Shown: one piece after another, positions 10,154 through 22,548 of the stretch
Layout: each line of letters opens with the position of its first letter
How positions within the stretch are numbered: the stretch's first letter is position 1
Assembly: GCA_949987705.1 (NCBI GenBank)
Contig: OX465282.1
Location: 93,360,070 to 93,424,069, forward strand
Origin: Thereva unica
Lineage: Eukaryota; Arthropoda; Insecta; Diptera; Therevidae
Reading direction: 5' to 3'
DNA: 64,000 nucleotides
Notes under the pieces: generated by a model
Seen by the model: only the letters and a program-made list of their open reading frames with translations
Databases searched by the model: none
Told to the model about the DNA's origin: nothing
Made by a program: the position numbers and the translations under genes

Positions 10154-12711
10154 TCCTTACTAATATTATAAATGCGAAAGTAACTCTGTCTGTCTGTCTG
10201 TCTGTCTGTTACGCTTTCACGCCTAAACCACTAAACCGATTTTGATGAAATTTGCTACAGACATAGTTTAGACCTTGGAGACGGACATAGGCTACTTTTT
10301 ATGGAAAAAAAAAGGGTTGAAGGGGGTGAAATGGGGTTCAATAAGTTGTAAGGAGATTTTTTATCTTTACTTTTTTTTTCTATTGTATAAAAAGTAACTG
10401 ACTGACAGACAACGCACAACCTAAACCGCTGGAGCTAAAGGGCTGAAATTTTGACAGTGCATCCCTATAATGGCGTGGACATCCACTAAAATGCGATTTT
10501 TCGAAATTCATCCCCTAAGGGGGTGAAATGGGGTTTATCCAAACCGCTGGAGCTATAGGGCTGAAATTTGGACAGTGCATCCCTGTAATGGAGTGGACAT
10601 CCACTTTAAAGCGATTTTTCCAAATTCATCCCCTAAGGGGGTGAAATGGGGTTTATCCAAACCGTTGGAGCTATAGGGCTGGAATTTTGACAGTGCATCC
10701 CTATAATGGCGTGAACATCCGCTAAGAAGCGATTTTTCGAAATTCATCCCCTAAGGGGGTGAAATGGGGTTTACCCAAACCGCTGGAGCTATAGGGCTGA
10801 AATTTTGACAGTGCATCCCTATAATGACGTTTACATCCAGTAAAAAGCGATTTTTCGAAATTCATCCCCTAAGGGGTTGAAATGGCTTTTATCCAAACGG
10901 CTAAAGTTATAGGGCTGAAATTTTGACAGTGCATCCCTATAATGGCGTGGACATCCACTATAAAGCGATTTTTCGAAATTCATCCCTTAAGGGGGTGAAA
11001 TGGGGTTTATCCAAACCGCTGGAGCTATAGGGTTGAAATTTTAACAGTAGATCCCTTTAATGACGTGGACATCCACTAAAGAGCGATTTTTCGAAATTCA
11101 TCCCCTAAGGGTGTGAAATGGGGTTTTTACAAACCGCTAAAGCTATAGGGCTGAAATTTGGACAGTGCATCCCTATAATGGAGTGGATATCCACTATAAA
11201 GCGATTTTTCGAAATTCATCCCTTAAGGGGGTGAAATAGGGTTTATCCAAACCGCTGAAGCTATAGGGTTGAAATTTTAACAGTGCATCCCTATAATGGC
11301 GTGGACATCCACTAAAGAGCGATTTTTAGAAATTCACCCCCTAAGGGTGTGAAATGGGGTTTTTACAAACCGCTAAAGCTATAGGGCTGAAATTTTGACA
11401 GTGCATCCCTATAATGACGTTTACATCCACTAAAGAGCGATTTTTCGAAATGCATCCCCTAAGGGTGTGAAATAGGGTTTTTACAAACTGCTAAAGCTAT
11501 AGGGCTGAAATTTGGACAGTGCATCCCTATAATGGAGTGGACTTCCACTATAAAGCGATTTTTCGAAATTCATCCCTTAAGGGGGGTGAAATAAGGTTTA
11601 TCCAAACCGCTGGAGCTATAGGGTTGAAATTTTAACATTGCATCCCTATAATGACGTGGACATCCACTAAAGAGCGATTTTTCGAAATTCATCCCCTAAG
11701 GGTGTGAAATGGGGTTTTTACAAACCGCTAAAGCTAGAGGGCTGAAATTTTGACAGTGCATCCCTATAAAGACGTTTACATCCACTAAAGAGCGATTTTT
11801 CGAAATTCATCCCCTAAGGGTGTGAAATAGGGTTTTTACAAACCGCTAAAGCTATAGGGCTGAAATTTTGACAGTGCATCCCTATAATGGCGTGAACATC
11901 CACTAAGAAGCGATTTTTCAAAATTCATCCCCTAAGGGGGTGAAACGGGGTTTATCCAAACCGCTAAAGTTATAGGGCTGAAATTGTAACAGTGCATCCC
12001 TATAATGGCGTGGACATCCACTATAAGGCGATTTTTCGAAATTTATCCCCTATGGGGGTGAAATGGGGTTAAGCCAAACCGCTGGAGCTAAACGGCTGAA
12101 ATTTTGACAGTGCATCTCTATAATGAAGTGGACATTTACTAAGTAGCGATTTTTCGAAATTCATCCCCTAAAGGGGTGAAATGGGGCTACCAAACTACTG
12201 GAGCTACAGGGTTGAAATTTGGACAGTGCATCCCTATAATGACGTGGACATCCACTAAGAGGCGATTACTCGAAATGCATGAAAATGGGGATGAAAAGGG
12301 GTTAACCCAAACCTCTGAAGCTGAAGGGCTGAAATTTTTACAGTGCATCCCTATAATCACGTAGAAATGAATGACTCGAAATTCACTTTATTTAATATTC
12401 ATTTGTGATTGCTTCATAATTTCGTACATCCACGTAAATAGGCGAAAAAACTTAACGAACGTTCGTCAAACCCTAAAATGTCACTTTTCTTGATGACATA
12501 ACATGCCAATCTTTGCTTCAAAACTTGCAGATTTGTTGAGCAGAGGTGATATTCGCAGCAATTTGTTTACCATATTTATTAAAAAATGCACTATAATTAA
12601 CCCTTTTTAGGGATAATAACAGCTGACTTTTTTGTTGGTTTTTTTAAGGAAAACATTGCACATAATAAACAGATTTTAAAGGCGTTGCAAGGCACGCGGA
12701 TTTTATGCTAG
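10154..12711 (+). mobile_element. Non-autonomous Helitron (lep1-like)
   Basis: Starts with TC (10154) followed by CTTACTAATATTATAAATGC and a CTGT microsatellite, a 5' end typical of insect lep1-type Helitrons. It ends with GGCGTTGCAAGGCACGCGG and CTAG at 12708-12711, the 3' CTRR rule. It lies between A (10153) and T (12712), the expected AT target with no target duplication. The interior is dominated by a 118-bp tandem array. No Rep/helicase is present, so it would need to be moved in trans. Confidence 0.85.
10425..12370 (+). repeat. Minisatellite inside Helitron, 118-bp unit, about 16 copies
   Basis: The phrase GGGCTGAAATTTTGACAGTG recurs with an exact 118-bp step (start points 10443, 10561, 10679, 10797, 10915 and onward). 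Each unit also has GGACATCCACTAAA, GCGATTTTTCGAAATTCATC and CCCTAAGGGGGTGAAATGGG. Later units form two subtypes (GGAGCTATAG with TTTATCCAAAC, against AAAGCTATAG with TTTTTACAAAC), indicating block duplication. Confidence 0.92.
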
Positions 12712-12949
12712 TTTATATATAAAAATGTTTGTAATGTGACACTAAAACTCCAAAACTAGCCGGAAATTGAGCTGAAACTGTCGCATAATGTGTATTTTGA
12801 CTAAATCTGGGTAAACCGCATGGTACGAATGCGATCGCGTAGATGTCGCCCAAGAAAAATAGAAAAAAGGGAATTGCAGAGGAAATATTTGACACAAAAG
12901 AAAAAAAGAAGGGAAACATGAACTTTCACATACCCAATCAACCCCAAAT

Positions 12950-13800
12950 ATTGCCCATATCTATACATAGTTCAAGTGACAATGCAATATGACATTTTTG
13001 TAAAAAAATCAAAAAGACGGCTCCAAGATGGCGGCCGAATTTCGCTATTGTGTTTTCCGATCCCCGCCATGGATATCAAATGAAAAGGTATGATAAATAG
13101 AATACAATTAGCTGTGGCTTCCTTAAAAATTCAAAATGGCGGCCAACGCAAAATGGCGGATTACCTTTTTTTTAGAAGCCACTCGGCATGGGTATCAAAT
13201 CAAAGGGTATGACTAGTAGAATACTATTAGCTGTGTGGTTTATTCCAAATTCACAATGACGGCAAATACAAAATGGCGGGCAACACAAAACGGGAGATAA
13301 CTTTTTTCTTTACAAGCCACTCGGTATGGGCATCAAATGAAAGGATATAACAAGTAGAATACTACTAGCTGTGTGACGTCACTCCAAATTAAAAATGACG
13401 GATTTTATTTTTCTTTAAAGGCCACTCGATTGGTATGAGTGTCAAATGAAAGGATATAACAAATTTAATACAATTAACTGTGTAGCACCATTCAAAATTC
13501 GAAATGGTGGCGAGCACAAAATGGCGGCTAACACAAAACCTTACCATACTTTTTTCTTTACATCGCGCTTGGTATGGGTATCAAATGAAAGGGTGTGATA
13601 AGTAGAATACTATTATCTGTGTCGCTTCATTCCAAATTCCAAATGGCAGCCAACCTAAAATGGCGGTTTACCTTCTCCTTTACTTCGCTCTCGGTATGGT
13701 TATCAAATGAAAGTGTACGACAGTAAGTAAGAAAGTTAAGCTGTATGACGTCATTTAAAGCCAAATATGGCGGTCACTACCAAATGGCGGAAGACATATA
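12950..13800 (+). repeat. Irregular tandem repeats with AAATGGCGG and TATCAAATGAAA
   Basis: Six diverged units spaced 109-140 bp apart, marked by (g)TATCAAATGAAAGG near 13072, 13191, 13331, 13443, 13580 and 13700. Each is followed by aagtagaatac..ttagctgtgt and preceded by AAAATGGCGG. They lie between the Helitron 3' end at 12711 and the Transib element, upstream of a second Helitron-like 3' end at 19140, so they may be the interior of that second Helitron. Confidence 0.8.
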
Positions 13801-14117
13801 ATAGAATAAAAATAGAAAATAATTATATGGTTTTAAAAATAAACTAAAAAGTAAAAAAAATAATTAAAAAAAAAATAGTTTTCTTTGCTCCAGCCAAAAT
13901 ATGGGAACAAACTACCTTTCGAAATGTAAAATTGCGTGGAGCGCTAACGAAAAGTTCCAGTGTTAATGAAATAGGAAAGATATTTGTATTAGGTTTTTGT
14001 ATGGGTACCAAATTGTGCATTTATGAGCTCCACGATGGGTGCCAAATTTGTAAAATTGATTACTTGTAGGTGTTTTTTTAATTTGGAGGGGAGTTCTGCA
14101 CAGGTGGTCTAATCCCC

Positions 14118-14122
14118 CGCCG
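14118..14122. other. Target site duplication, left copy (CGCCG)
   Basis: Five bases repeated exactly at 18896-18900. A GC-rich 5-bp duplication is the known Transib signature. Confidence 0.92.
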
Positions 14123-14652
14123 CACAGTGTGACGAAAGGTATTGAAAAACGGAAATAAATCATTTTTCACGAATACTAATGAAATGTCCTGAACTTCTTT
14201 CACATATACCCAATGTACAAAAGAAAAGTGATAATTCCTGGAATATCCCTTCCAGGACCGAAAAATTCCAACTGAAAGTTGTAGTTAAGGTCGCACGCAA
14301 AATCCATTTCAATCAATTAGAAATTTGTATGCGAAGTTTCAACAAGTTCTGCAAAAAAACCAAGTGAAAGTAAATTTTTTATCATCCAACAGTTTATGGC
14401 ATTTATAGTATTATTTCATTAAAATTATTTAAATAAGACTGATATATAACAATTTTGGTGAACATTAAAAAAATCATATAAAAATTATCACTTTTAATTC
14501 AATCACATCAGTTCCTTGAAGCTTTTAAAAAAAATGGTAAAATATGGTACAAATGTGGTCTTCTACACATTTTAGTACAACTAATGTAGTTTATAATAAC
14601 ATATAGTGGTGCCTGCGCAAACCCTCGCAACCCTTTTTTTAATATTTTTCAG

Positions 14653-15889
14653 AATGCGTCGTTAAAATCAGCGGCAAAGACTTCATGGAGGCGCGACGAA
14701 ATTCATCGAAAAATGAAGCTGTGGAATATTTGTTCACCGAAATTTTGAACCGAATACCTGAAGGTTTTGTTCTGGAGGATCAGTTGGACGTCCAGGACAT
14801 TGTACGATTTGAATTTTTGAATTTAAATAAGAAATTCATCGGGTGTGGCAGACGTTGGGATCGTTTCGAAGAAAAAAATTCTGATTATTTGGCTAAGGTT
14901 TTCAGTTTCACTTTGAAACGCGATGAGGAGGAGATGGAGGATGAAGTGTTCGAAGGTCAAGACAAACAGCCGGGTTCGTCAAAGCGTGGTCGTCCTCCAA
15001 GTGGTGAATTTAGTTCCCTCAGTGATCGACAGAAAAGGAACCGTCTGCGAACATTTAAAAAATTTGGATCGGGAGGATTGTTATCTGCGTCAAGAAAATC
15101 ATTGCATGAGGAAGGTGAACTTAGTGGTGTAGATGTGTTAGATAAGTTGGAAAACTCACCAACTAAGGGCAACACCATGAGTTGGACATAATATGTTTAT
15201 GACCATGGTTGATCAGGAAGTCATTAGCCATATTACCGGTAATAAAGGTTAGGCTAATTGCTACGTTTGTGGAGCTAAGTCAGGTCAAATGAACTCTATT
15301 GTAACTGATGGCCCGAGACAAATACCTGCAAAAGATGATAATTACCGATACGGAATATCCACACTTCATGCCTGGATTAACTCATTCCAGTGCCTACTTC
15401 ATATTAGTTACAAAGTCGAGTGGCAGGTGTACCGGAAGAACAAGGATAATAAAGCTGCGATCGATGATAGGAAGAAATCCATTCAGGAAGCGTTTTTTAA
15501 GGAAATGGCGTTGAATGTGGATCAACCTTTAGCAGGATTCGTTAATAGCAATGACGGTAATATGGCGAGAAAGTTCTTCTTTGAATGAGAGAAAAGTGCA
15601 AGAATTACTGGAATTAATGCTGTACTAATTAAAAATTCCGGACGATTTTGTTGGCACAGGAAACTCGTACAAAAGATGTTCGGCGATTTCGACTGGAACA
15701 CACACGAATGAAGATTTCATTAAGCGATTGTTCCTCTCTTCAGAACCATACATCAAGTTTTTAGGCGGGACAAACGCAAAGAAGGAAATTCCGAAAGATG
15801 AAGACGTGTTAAATATCTTAGATTTAGATGAAGATGATACAGATTCTGAGTACGAAGACGATGAAATTGATGTTGATTTTAACCAATAA
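14653..15889 (+). pseudogene. RAG1/Transib-like transposase, internally deleted
   Basis: The coding region starts after a good splice acceptor (tttttcag, ending 14652) and is in frame with ATG 14685. Part 1 (to 15191) has an N-terminal domain and a GRPPSGEFSSLSDRQKR basic segment, a layout seen in Transib-type transposases. Part 2 (about 15200-15588) has a DQEVISHIT segment, a CYVCGAKSGQMN zinc motif, LHAWINSFQCLLHISYK and NSNDGNMARKFF. These align by pattern with RAG1 CxxC, LHCDIGNATEFYKIF and MNGNFARKLM. Part 3 (15716-15889) resumes as EDFIKRLFLSSEPYI with an acidic tail. Stops lie at 15189, 15248 and 15586. The stretches expected to hold the three catalytic acidic residues are missing, so it cannot be active. 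Confidence 0.85.
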
Positions 15890-15927
15890 TGATTGTAATT
15901 ATTCTAATATAATAAAATTTGTATATA

Positions 15928-16920
15928 GGCTAGTGCAAATAGGTTTTTGGAAAAAAAATTAATAGCAGGCAAGGCTCAGCAGTTAAATGTGGTCAAGGCT
16001 ATAACTAAGAGAAAAAAAAACTTTTAAACACGAAAAAAGGGGAAATCTTAAAATGGCGATGCTATTTAGGGGTTGAAAACGGTTTTTTGTGATTTGCGGT
16101 GAAACATGACCTCCTAGTGGAAAACGCTTCATGCAAAAGTAGTAGATAATAAAAAAATCTATAACTTTTGTATATAACATATTTTGACATAACCTCAAAT
16201 TCTATAAGAAAATGGCGGAAAACCGATTTTTCAGTTTTTAATTTTTTTCTCACGTAAAATTAATTCAATTTAAATGAAAATTTGTAAGAATATACCTTGT
16301 ATTGTGTTAAATAAGCATGATTTTTTCTTGGTTTGAAAAACGAATGGTTTCCTAGATATTGACATTTTTCGAAAAAAATCCCCTAATTTTGCAAGAACAA
16401 CTTTATTGGTGTTTTTTCGGATTTCGATGTTCAAATAAGTGCTCAATTAACCGTTGAAATGTCTACTTTCAAATGGTCTATATATGTTAATACTTTATTC
16501 TTCATTAAACTGCTTAAAATTAAGAAAAACCGAAAAAGGACTTTTCGGATCACGAATTTTTCAATTTTACAACTTTTTTAAAATTTTGAATTATTTCCGT
16601 TAATGACGGTTAAATTTTAATGACAGAACTTATTTTCATATAATATTACTTAAATTAAATAAAGTTAATTACAGAAAGTGGCACACACCATCCGCAACAT
16701 TTTAAATAAAAAAAAATATATGTACGTATAAATTTTGTTTCACTTGAATTACCCGCCCAAACCCAATTACCCGCCTTGGGTGGGCGATTTCAAGACTGGC
16801 AGACACCACTTAAACGCACTCTACTAGTACGGGCCAAGATTTGTGATGCTGGCTTGTAGAAGAGCACGTGGTGATTAAGTTTGAAATCTAAATAAAAAAA
16901 ATGTTTATCGACTAGAATCT
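15928..16920. repeat. Left arm of kilobase inverted repeat within Transib
   Basis: About 990 bp that reappears in reverse complement at 17505-18534, from the outer TAGGCTAGTGCAAATA to the inner TTTATCGACTAGAATCTGC. Differences include an insertion of repeated ttattatctattttgc in the right arm near 18265-18310. The arms lie between the transposase relic and the right Transib end. Confidence 0.85.
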
Positions 16921-17504
16921 GCATAAATTTCAAAAAAAGCTTCGCGCAACCCATTGCCCTCCATTATAAATCCAACTGCTCCTAGGAATGACATAAGGAG
17001 ATGGAAACCGCCAAGCCTGACCCTAATGCTCCTGCTTTAACTTCATACAAATCATTTGGATCTGACTTTTTGCAAATAATACAAGCAGGTCTGTCCATGT
17101 TGTCAATCTAAAATATTTAAATTAAATAAATCAAATAATTTTTAAAAATCTCCCATAACTTTCATTTTGCAAGACGTAAAAATTGTATTGCAAAATTCAA
17201 AACATTTACCTAGTCACGGCGTTCCTCAATACTATAACGTTATCCCATTACCTACTTTTATAAAAGGTTCCTAAGCTGGAATACATTTTCGATTTACAGT
17301 ACATATTTTACATTTATTTTGAAGCAATTCCTAGACAGTGTTAGATTTCTGCGTACACATTAAAATAATACGCCATACTAAAACTTAAAATTATAATGAG
17401 CGTGCAAAAATTTGTAATAAAAGTAAAATCATAAGAGTTACCGACAGTGTTGAATGCTAGGAAAAAATACTACCATAGATTTTCACCTTGTTATTTTACG
17501 ACGA

Positions 17505-18534
17505 GAGCAGATTCTAGTCGATAAACATTTTTTTTATTTAGATTTCAAACTTAATCACCACGTGCTCTTCTACAAGCCAGCATCACAAATCTTGGCCCGT
17601 ACTAGTAGAGTGCGTTTAAGTGGTGTCTGCCAGTCTTGAAATCGCCCACCTAAGGCGGGTAATTGGGTTTGGGCGGGTAATTCAAGTGAAACAAAATTTA
17701 TACGTACATATATTTTTTTTTATTTAAAATGTTGCGGATGGTGTGTGCCACTTTCTGTAATTAACTTTATTTAATTTAAGTAATATTATATGAAAATAAG
17801 TTCTGTCATTAAAATTTAACCGTCATTAACGGAAATAATTCAAAATTTTAAAAAAGTTGTAAAATTGAAAAATTCGTGATCCGAAAAGTCCTTTTTCGGT
17901 TTTTCTTAATTTTAAGCAGTTTAATGAAGAATAAAGTATTAACATATATAGACCATTTGAAAGTAGACATTACAACGGTTAATTGAGCACTTATTTGAAC
18001 ATCGAAATCCGAAAAAACACCAATAAAGTTATTCTTGCAAAATTAGGGTATTTTTTTCGAAAAATGTCAATATCTAGGAAACCATTCGTTTTTCAAACCA
18101 AGAAAAAATCATATACAAGGTATATTCTTACAAATTTTCATTTAAATTGAATTAATTTTACGTGAGAAAAAAATTAAAAACTGAAAAATCGGTTTTCCGC
18201 CATTTTCTTATAGAGTTTGAGGTTATGTCAAAATATGTTATATATAAAAGTTATAGATTTTTTTATTATCTATTTTGCATTTTTTATTATCTATTTTGCT
18301 TTTATTTTATTTTGCATGAAGCGTTTTCCACTAGGAGGTCATGTTTCACCGCAAATCACAAAAAACCGTTTTCAACCCCTAAATAGCATCCCCATTTAAA
18401 GATTTCCCCTTTTTTCGTGTTTAAAAGTTTTTTTTCTCTTAGTTATAGCCTTGACCACATTTAACTGCTGAGCCTTGCCTGCTATTAATTTTTTTTTGTT
18501 TTGAAGCATTTAAATCGTATTTGCACTAGCCTAA
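17505..18534. repeat. Right arm of kilobase inverted repeat within Transib
   Basis: Reverse complement of 15928-16920 with a spacer of about 585 bp. It could be a foldback-type element inserted in Transib or an inverted duplication of Transib's own 3' region. I see no separate target duplication that would decide. Confidence 0.85.
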
Positions 18535-18895
18535 TACAGAAACATGAAATTAATTTTTTACATTATATTTGAATACAAAAAATTTTTCTTCCACAAATCG
18601 GATTTGAAGTTTTCAATTTTCATATACTCCCATACAAACTTGGTACATATACATAATTAATTATATTTCATTAAAGTTAATATAATCAACAAATTCTAAT
18701 GATTGTATATGAAAGTCCGTCCATTAAGCTGCCTATAAATGAGAATATCCTTTTTTGGTCCTGAATCCTTTTTCGTCCTTTTTCGCAAAATGCTTGAAAA
18801 TTATTTTTAGTATGCAAGGATTAGAACCATAATCAGCATTCAATATTTAATCTCATATATTTTTCCGTTTTGTCCCATAGCCCCGTCACACTGTG

Positions 18896-18900
18896 CGCCG
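18896..18900. other. Target site duplication, right copy (CGCCG)
   Basis: Matches 14118-14122. The next five bases (18901-18905) are also CGCCG, so the original target was probably already a short CGCCG repeat. Confidence 0.9.
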
Positions 18901-19140
18901 CGCCGTAGCAAAATCTATGCTTACGATTCTGTTTGGTCTGTTGTGCACATAGTACACATTTTTTGATCATCGAATCTTAAAAAAGTTGTAACATACTCTA
19001 AATTTTTTTAAGTATCTAAAATCAATTTTTGCAGATCAATTTTTGCAATCCTTTTCTCATCATACCTTTTTCTTACCGCGGCTGTGCACAGATAATCTTT
19101 TTTATTGAAAGGCGTTGCAACGCACGCGGGATTTTGCTAG
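18901..19140 (+). mobile_element. Second Helitron-like 3' end
   Basis: Ends GGCGTTGCAACGCACGCGGG-attttgCTAG at 19137-19140, followed by T. This is nearly the same terminal hairpin and CTAG as the Helitron ending at 12711. Removing the Transib insertion joins this piece to 12712-14117. No second 5' end is visible, so the element is truncated or its start lies beyond the first Helitron. Confidence 0.7.
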
Positions 19141-19242
19141 TATATGAATAAAATTGAAATTAAATTAAAATTATTTGTTAGAGTTTACTAACATATATAT
19201 TTTATCAAGTCAGATTAATTTAATATTTTTAGATTTGTCTAA

Positions 19243-19480
19243 ATGAATACAACTGTGATGCTATCGCATTTAGGCGAATCAGATCGAACGGAATCTTATT
19301 TAGCGACAGCACTTTCCGTAGTTAGTCATAAAAATAAGGATACATCACCAGTTACACTATCACCAGAATGGACAAGAATGTCAAGGCTGCTACTGCTTTC
19401 ATGCTTATCAGTTGTAGGCAGTATTGGAAATGTATTTATGATATCATCTGTTATGATAGAGGATCACTTGAAGAGAGCTG
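19243..19480 (+). CDS. Class A GPCR, exon 1 (N-terminus and TM1)
   Basis: Start ATG 19243 has an in-frame TAA directly upstream. A possible acceptor (atttttag, ending 19232) suggests a 5' UTR intron. The 79 codons plus one base encode an extracellular N-terminus with an NTT glycosylation site at residue 2, then TM1 (about residues 48-70) with the conserved GN (N1.50). The donor is GTAAGA at 19481 (phase 1). It joins exon 2 to make the Gly of GNAF at the start of TM2. The full gene encodes 375 residues, a usual size for this family, and is expected at the plasma membrane. The ligand is unknown. I cannot name the orthologue; melatonin-receptor-like or Tre1/moody-like orphan receptors are possibilities only. 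Confidence 0.9.
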
Positions 19481-20559
19481 GTAAGAATTATAACACTGTT
19501 TCTTGTTTAAGTTTAATCAATTACAAATTTTTAATAATAATACTAAGATAGTAGCGAACAAGTAATATTTATTAGTGCATATATTCAAATAATATATAGA
19601 ATTTATTTGAAAACAAAAAGCATTTAGGCTAGGCGTAGGGAAATGATTTACAATTAAATAATTTTTTTCTAGTTCTTAAATAAAAATAATCGCTGAAAAC
19701 TAATTAAGTTTATGGGTTTTGTTTGTTTATGTATTTGGGAAATTTGGGAAATAACTTTAATATAAAATATTTTAAAAATAAAAAGTTTATCTATTGTCTA
19801 TCATATCTCTTTGAATTTTTAGTTATATTTATTTTCAAACTCATTCATTCATTTCATAGTAAACCTACGCGTCTTTACCGTATGTGGGCTTAATACGACA
19901 AATTGTCCAAACCTGTGGCCTTATGAAAAGCTATAAAGCGTAAATTTTGAATATCACTTATGCCCCTTTCGTTCGTCTATGAAAACATTTTCACCTCCGA
20001 CCTCTTGTTTTTGAACACATATTACATTTCATTCATTTATAGTTACTTCTTCTTAAGGGTTTATATAGCTTAACTTAAATGTGGATAAAGATTGTGTAAC
20101 AGGCAAATTGTAAAATGTTTTATTGTTTTTTTTTTGTTTAAATAAGTTTTTATCTCAAATTTTTTGTTTTTATAGGTAGCAAACAGCGCTTCATAAGGTT
20201 GCAAGCTGCTAAAGTATTAAGGTTAAGTATGACTAGAATCTTAAAAGTTGACCTGGGTGAAAATATAAGACTGAAAATTAACGGAGACTTTACTTAGGTA
20301 GTGAACAAAAGACGGAACCACGGAACTGAAAATGTACTAAAAATTGGGTAAACCCGACTGAATACTATGGACGTGGACGGAAATCAAGCGGAATTTAGAC
20401 GGAAACATTTGGACATTTAGATAGAAGGAGTGACAATTAGAAATTTTCAATAAATTTTCTCAGTTCAAGAAATTCTTTCCTAAGAATATTCCAAGTCTTA
20501 AAAGTGATAAAAAATTCTAGCCTTGTTTCTGGTTCTTTTCAGTCTTTTTAACCGACTTC
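19481..20559 (+). other. GPCR intron 1, 5' part, no feature seen
   Basis: Start of the 12,491-bp first intron. AT-rich, with no recognised transposon end or coding frame in this stretch. Confidence 0.5.
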
Positions 20560-20835
20560 AAAAAAGGAGGAGGTTATCAATTCGACGTGAAGGTATTTTT
20601 TGGTCCTGTTCACGCATAACTTTGTAACGCAATAACTTTTTTGCTTTTTTCTTTGTTTAAAAGGGTAGTTTCCCACGGGTGTGGTCCCGTGCAATTTTTT
20701 CTTAATTCTGGTAAAGAAGTTCGAAGTTAGGCATAAAAAACTGAAGACAAGTGGGTGAGTTCCTTAACCACTTAACCATGGATCTAGCGTAGTATAGCGT
20801 TGCAGGTTCAAACCCCGGACGGGGCGACTCGATTT
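20560..20835 (+). mobile_element. Retroposon fragment with tRNA-like segment
   Basis: Begins ACCGACTTCAAAAAAGGAGG, a phrase common in insect retroposon remnants. It is followed at 20748-20830 by a tRNA-like stretch with TGAGTTCCTTAACC and GGTTCAAACCC, resembling pol III A and B boxes, and then a T run. It could be SINE-related. No cloverleaf is convincing, so a functional tRNA is not claimed. Confidence 0.4.
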
Positions 20836-22548
20836 TTTCTCTTTTTAAATTCTGATTGAATTAATGTTATAAAGAATTATAAACTATCGTATACTCATGG
20901 AGACTGTAAGAGTATTTTGAATTGAAAAGAAAAGTTTTATTTACATATTTAGTCCACCCACGGTAATGGTCGCGCAGGGCGCAGAGGTTAAAGGTGTATT
21001 TTTCTTGTCCGTGGGTTTGCGAGTTTTGTTTCATGTTAATAAGTTTATTTTTTAAAATTACTCTGAAAATACGCAAATACATAAGTGCAAAAACTGTTTA
21101 GGTACTGCCTGCATCCTTATCGGCGGCGACGTGTCATGCTTCTCGTAAAGGTGGGTTCATACGCAACGATTTAGTTGTGCTGTCTGGCGTAAATAGATTT
21201 GTGCAAATAAACTGAATGAAAATGATGAGTGAAAATTACCGCCATAAGTTGGTGTGTATTATCTCTGCAAACATTGCGAATCGAGATCGAAACGAGACGA
21301 GAGTCGATATCGAAACGAAATCGATTTGTAAACGACGAAAACGGAATGATATAGCAAATCGCTTTGACGATCCGATAACGACTCATAGAAGCGACTTTGA
21401 ATCGGAGAGCTCCTTATTAATTTTCTTTGATGAAAGGGTTAGTATTTCTGCGGTAAAAGCTACCGTTGACAATTAAATGAACTGGTTGAGAATCTCGCCT
21501 TTGGCGAGTGATTCTCTACTCGTAAACGAGATGTTAAACCTACGATGTTTGGTGAAAATAAGCAGTTAGTGTCATTAAAATTAAACCAGCAATCAACAAT
21601 CAATAACGCCGTCGATTCCAGTATATGTAAAATAAATAAGAGATATAAATAAAGTATTTTCGCGTACTTTATTGTTCTCTTTTAGTATAATTACCCGAAA
21701 TCACGTACAATACTTTATAATAAAATACGGGTGGCAACCCTAACTACTAACTGGAGACTACCATATGAACTTGTAATATTTCCCAAATAGCTTCTATTGT
21801 TTCTTGTACAATTAATGACACAGAAAAGTGAAGCTGATACTTTTTTAAAGGATGATCCTGTGGATCCTTATAAAAAATCCATTATAATTTTGTGAACTTT
21901 CTGCTTGATTTTAAACGCGTCACTCTGTGTAAACCTGGGGGCGAGACGATCAATTTGCCTGCAATTGTAATTTGAAATTTTGAATGTCAAATGCATTGCA
22001 ATTTCATTCTTGCGAGAAACGTGCTGTTGTTCGTTTTTTGAACTAATTTTCTTTAATTTAGTCATTTTGTAATAAAAGAAAATAGTTAACAGCCTCAACT
22101 TTTACTTTGTAAAAAAATTTATGTTAATTCTCATCCTCATCCTCATCTCATCTCAGTAAGTAATCACCACTGTTTAGGATTTTTCATTTCCCGCCATTTT
22201 GTATTAATAAAAATCTGAATTTCTTACATATGCAACCATTGCATTTACAATATTGTATGCAATATTGCAACAGGGGCTAGACGATCAATGATGAATGATT
22301 AATTAATGTTGCAATGCAATATTGATCGTCTAGCCCCCGGCCCGGGTAAGACCCTCAAGCCCGACATTCTTTCGCCGCTTTGCTCTCCGCTTTCATCGTT
22401 GCTTTGCTGTCTGCTTCACTATGTTCTTACCCTAAAATTCACTTTTCAGTCTCCTTTCAGTCCTTCTTCAGTCCTTCTCATTTTCACCCGCGGAAGCAGT
22501 TGAAATATGGGCAGCGGTTGTATTTAATTACAAGTCTACAGTAAAAAG
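20836..22548. other. Intronic spacer with short palindromes
   Basis: No supported gene. Two inverted-repeat sites are visible. GAGAATCTCGCC and GGCGAGTGATTCTC (21488-21516) form a bulged stem. CTAGACGATCAAT (22278) pairs with ATTGATCGTCTAG (22320), with a 30-nt loop. A related phrase, gagacgatcaat, occurs at 21941. Confidence 0.45.

Larger units (their letters stand above)
14123..18895 (+). mobile_element. Transib-family DNA transposon, CACAGTG termini, CGCCG target duplication
   Basis: The ends are perfect 12-bp inverted repeats, CACAGTGTGACG at 14123-14134 and CGTCACACTGTG at 18884-18895. They begin with CACAGTG, identical to the heptamer of V(D)J recombination signals and typical of Transib ends. 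The flanks are an identical GC-rich 5-bp duplication, CGCCG, at 14118-14122 and 18896-18900. Inside are a broken RAG1/Transib-like transposase (14653-15889) and two long inverted arms (about 15928-16920 and 17505-18534). Termini, target site and protein all agree, so the family call is strong. The copy is defective. Confidence 0.93.

Noticed and set aside
14123..14160. True 12/23 recombination signal at the Transib end
   Set aside because: The A-rich segment is 14-15 bp from the heptamer and only loosely nonamer-like.
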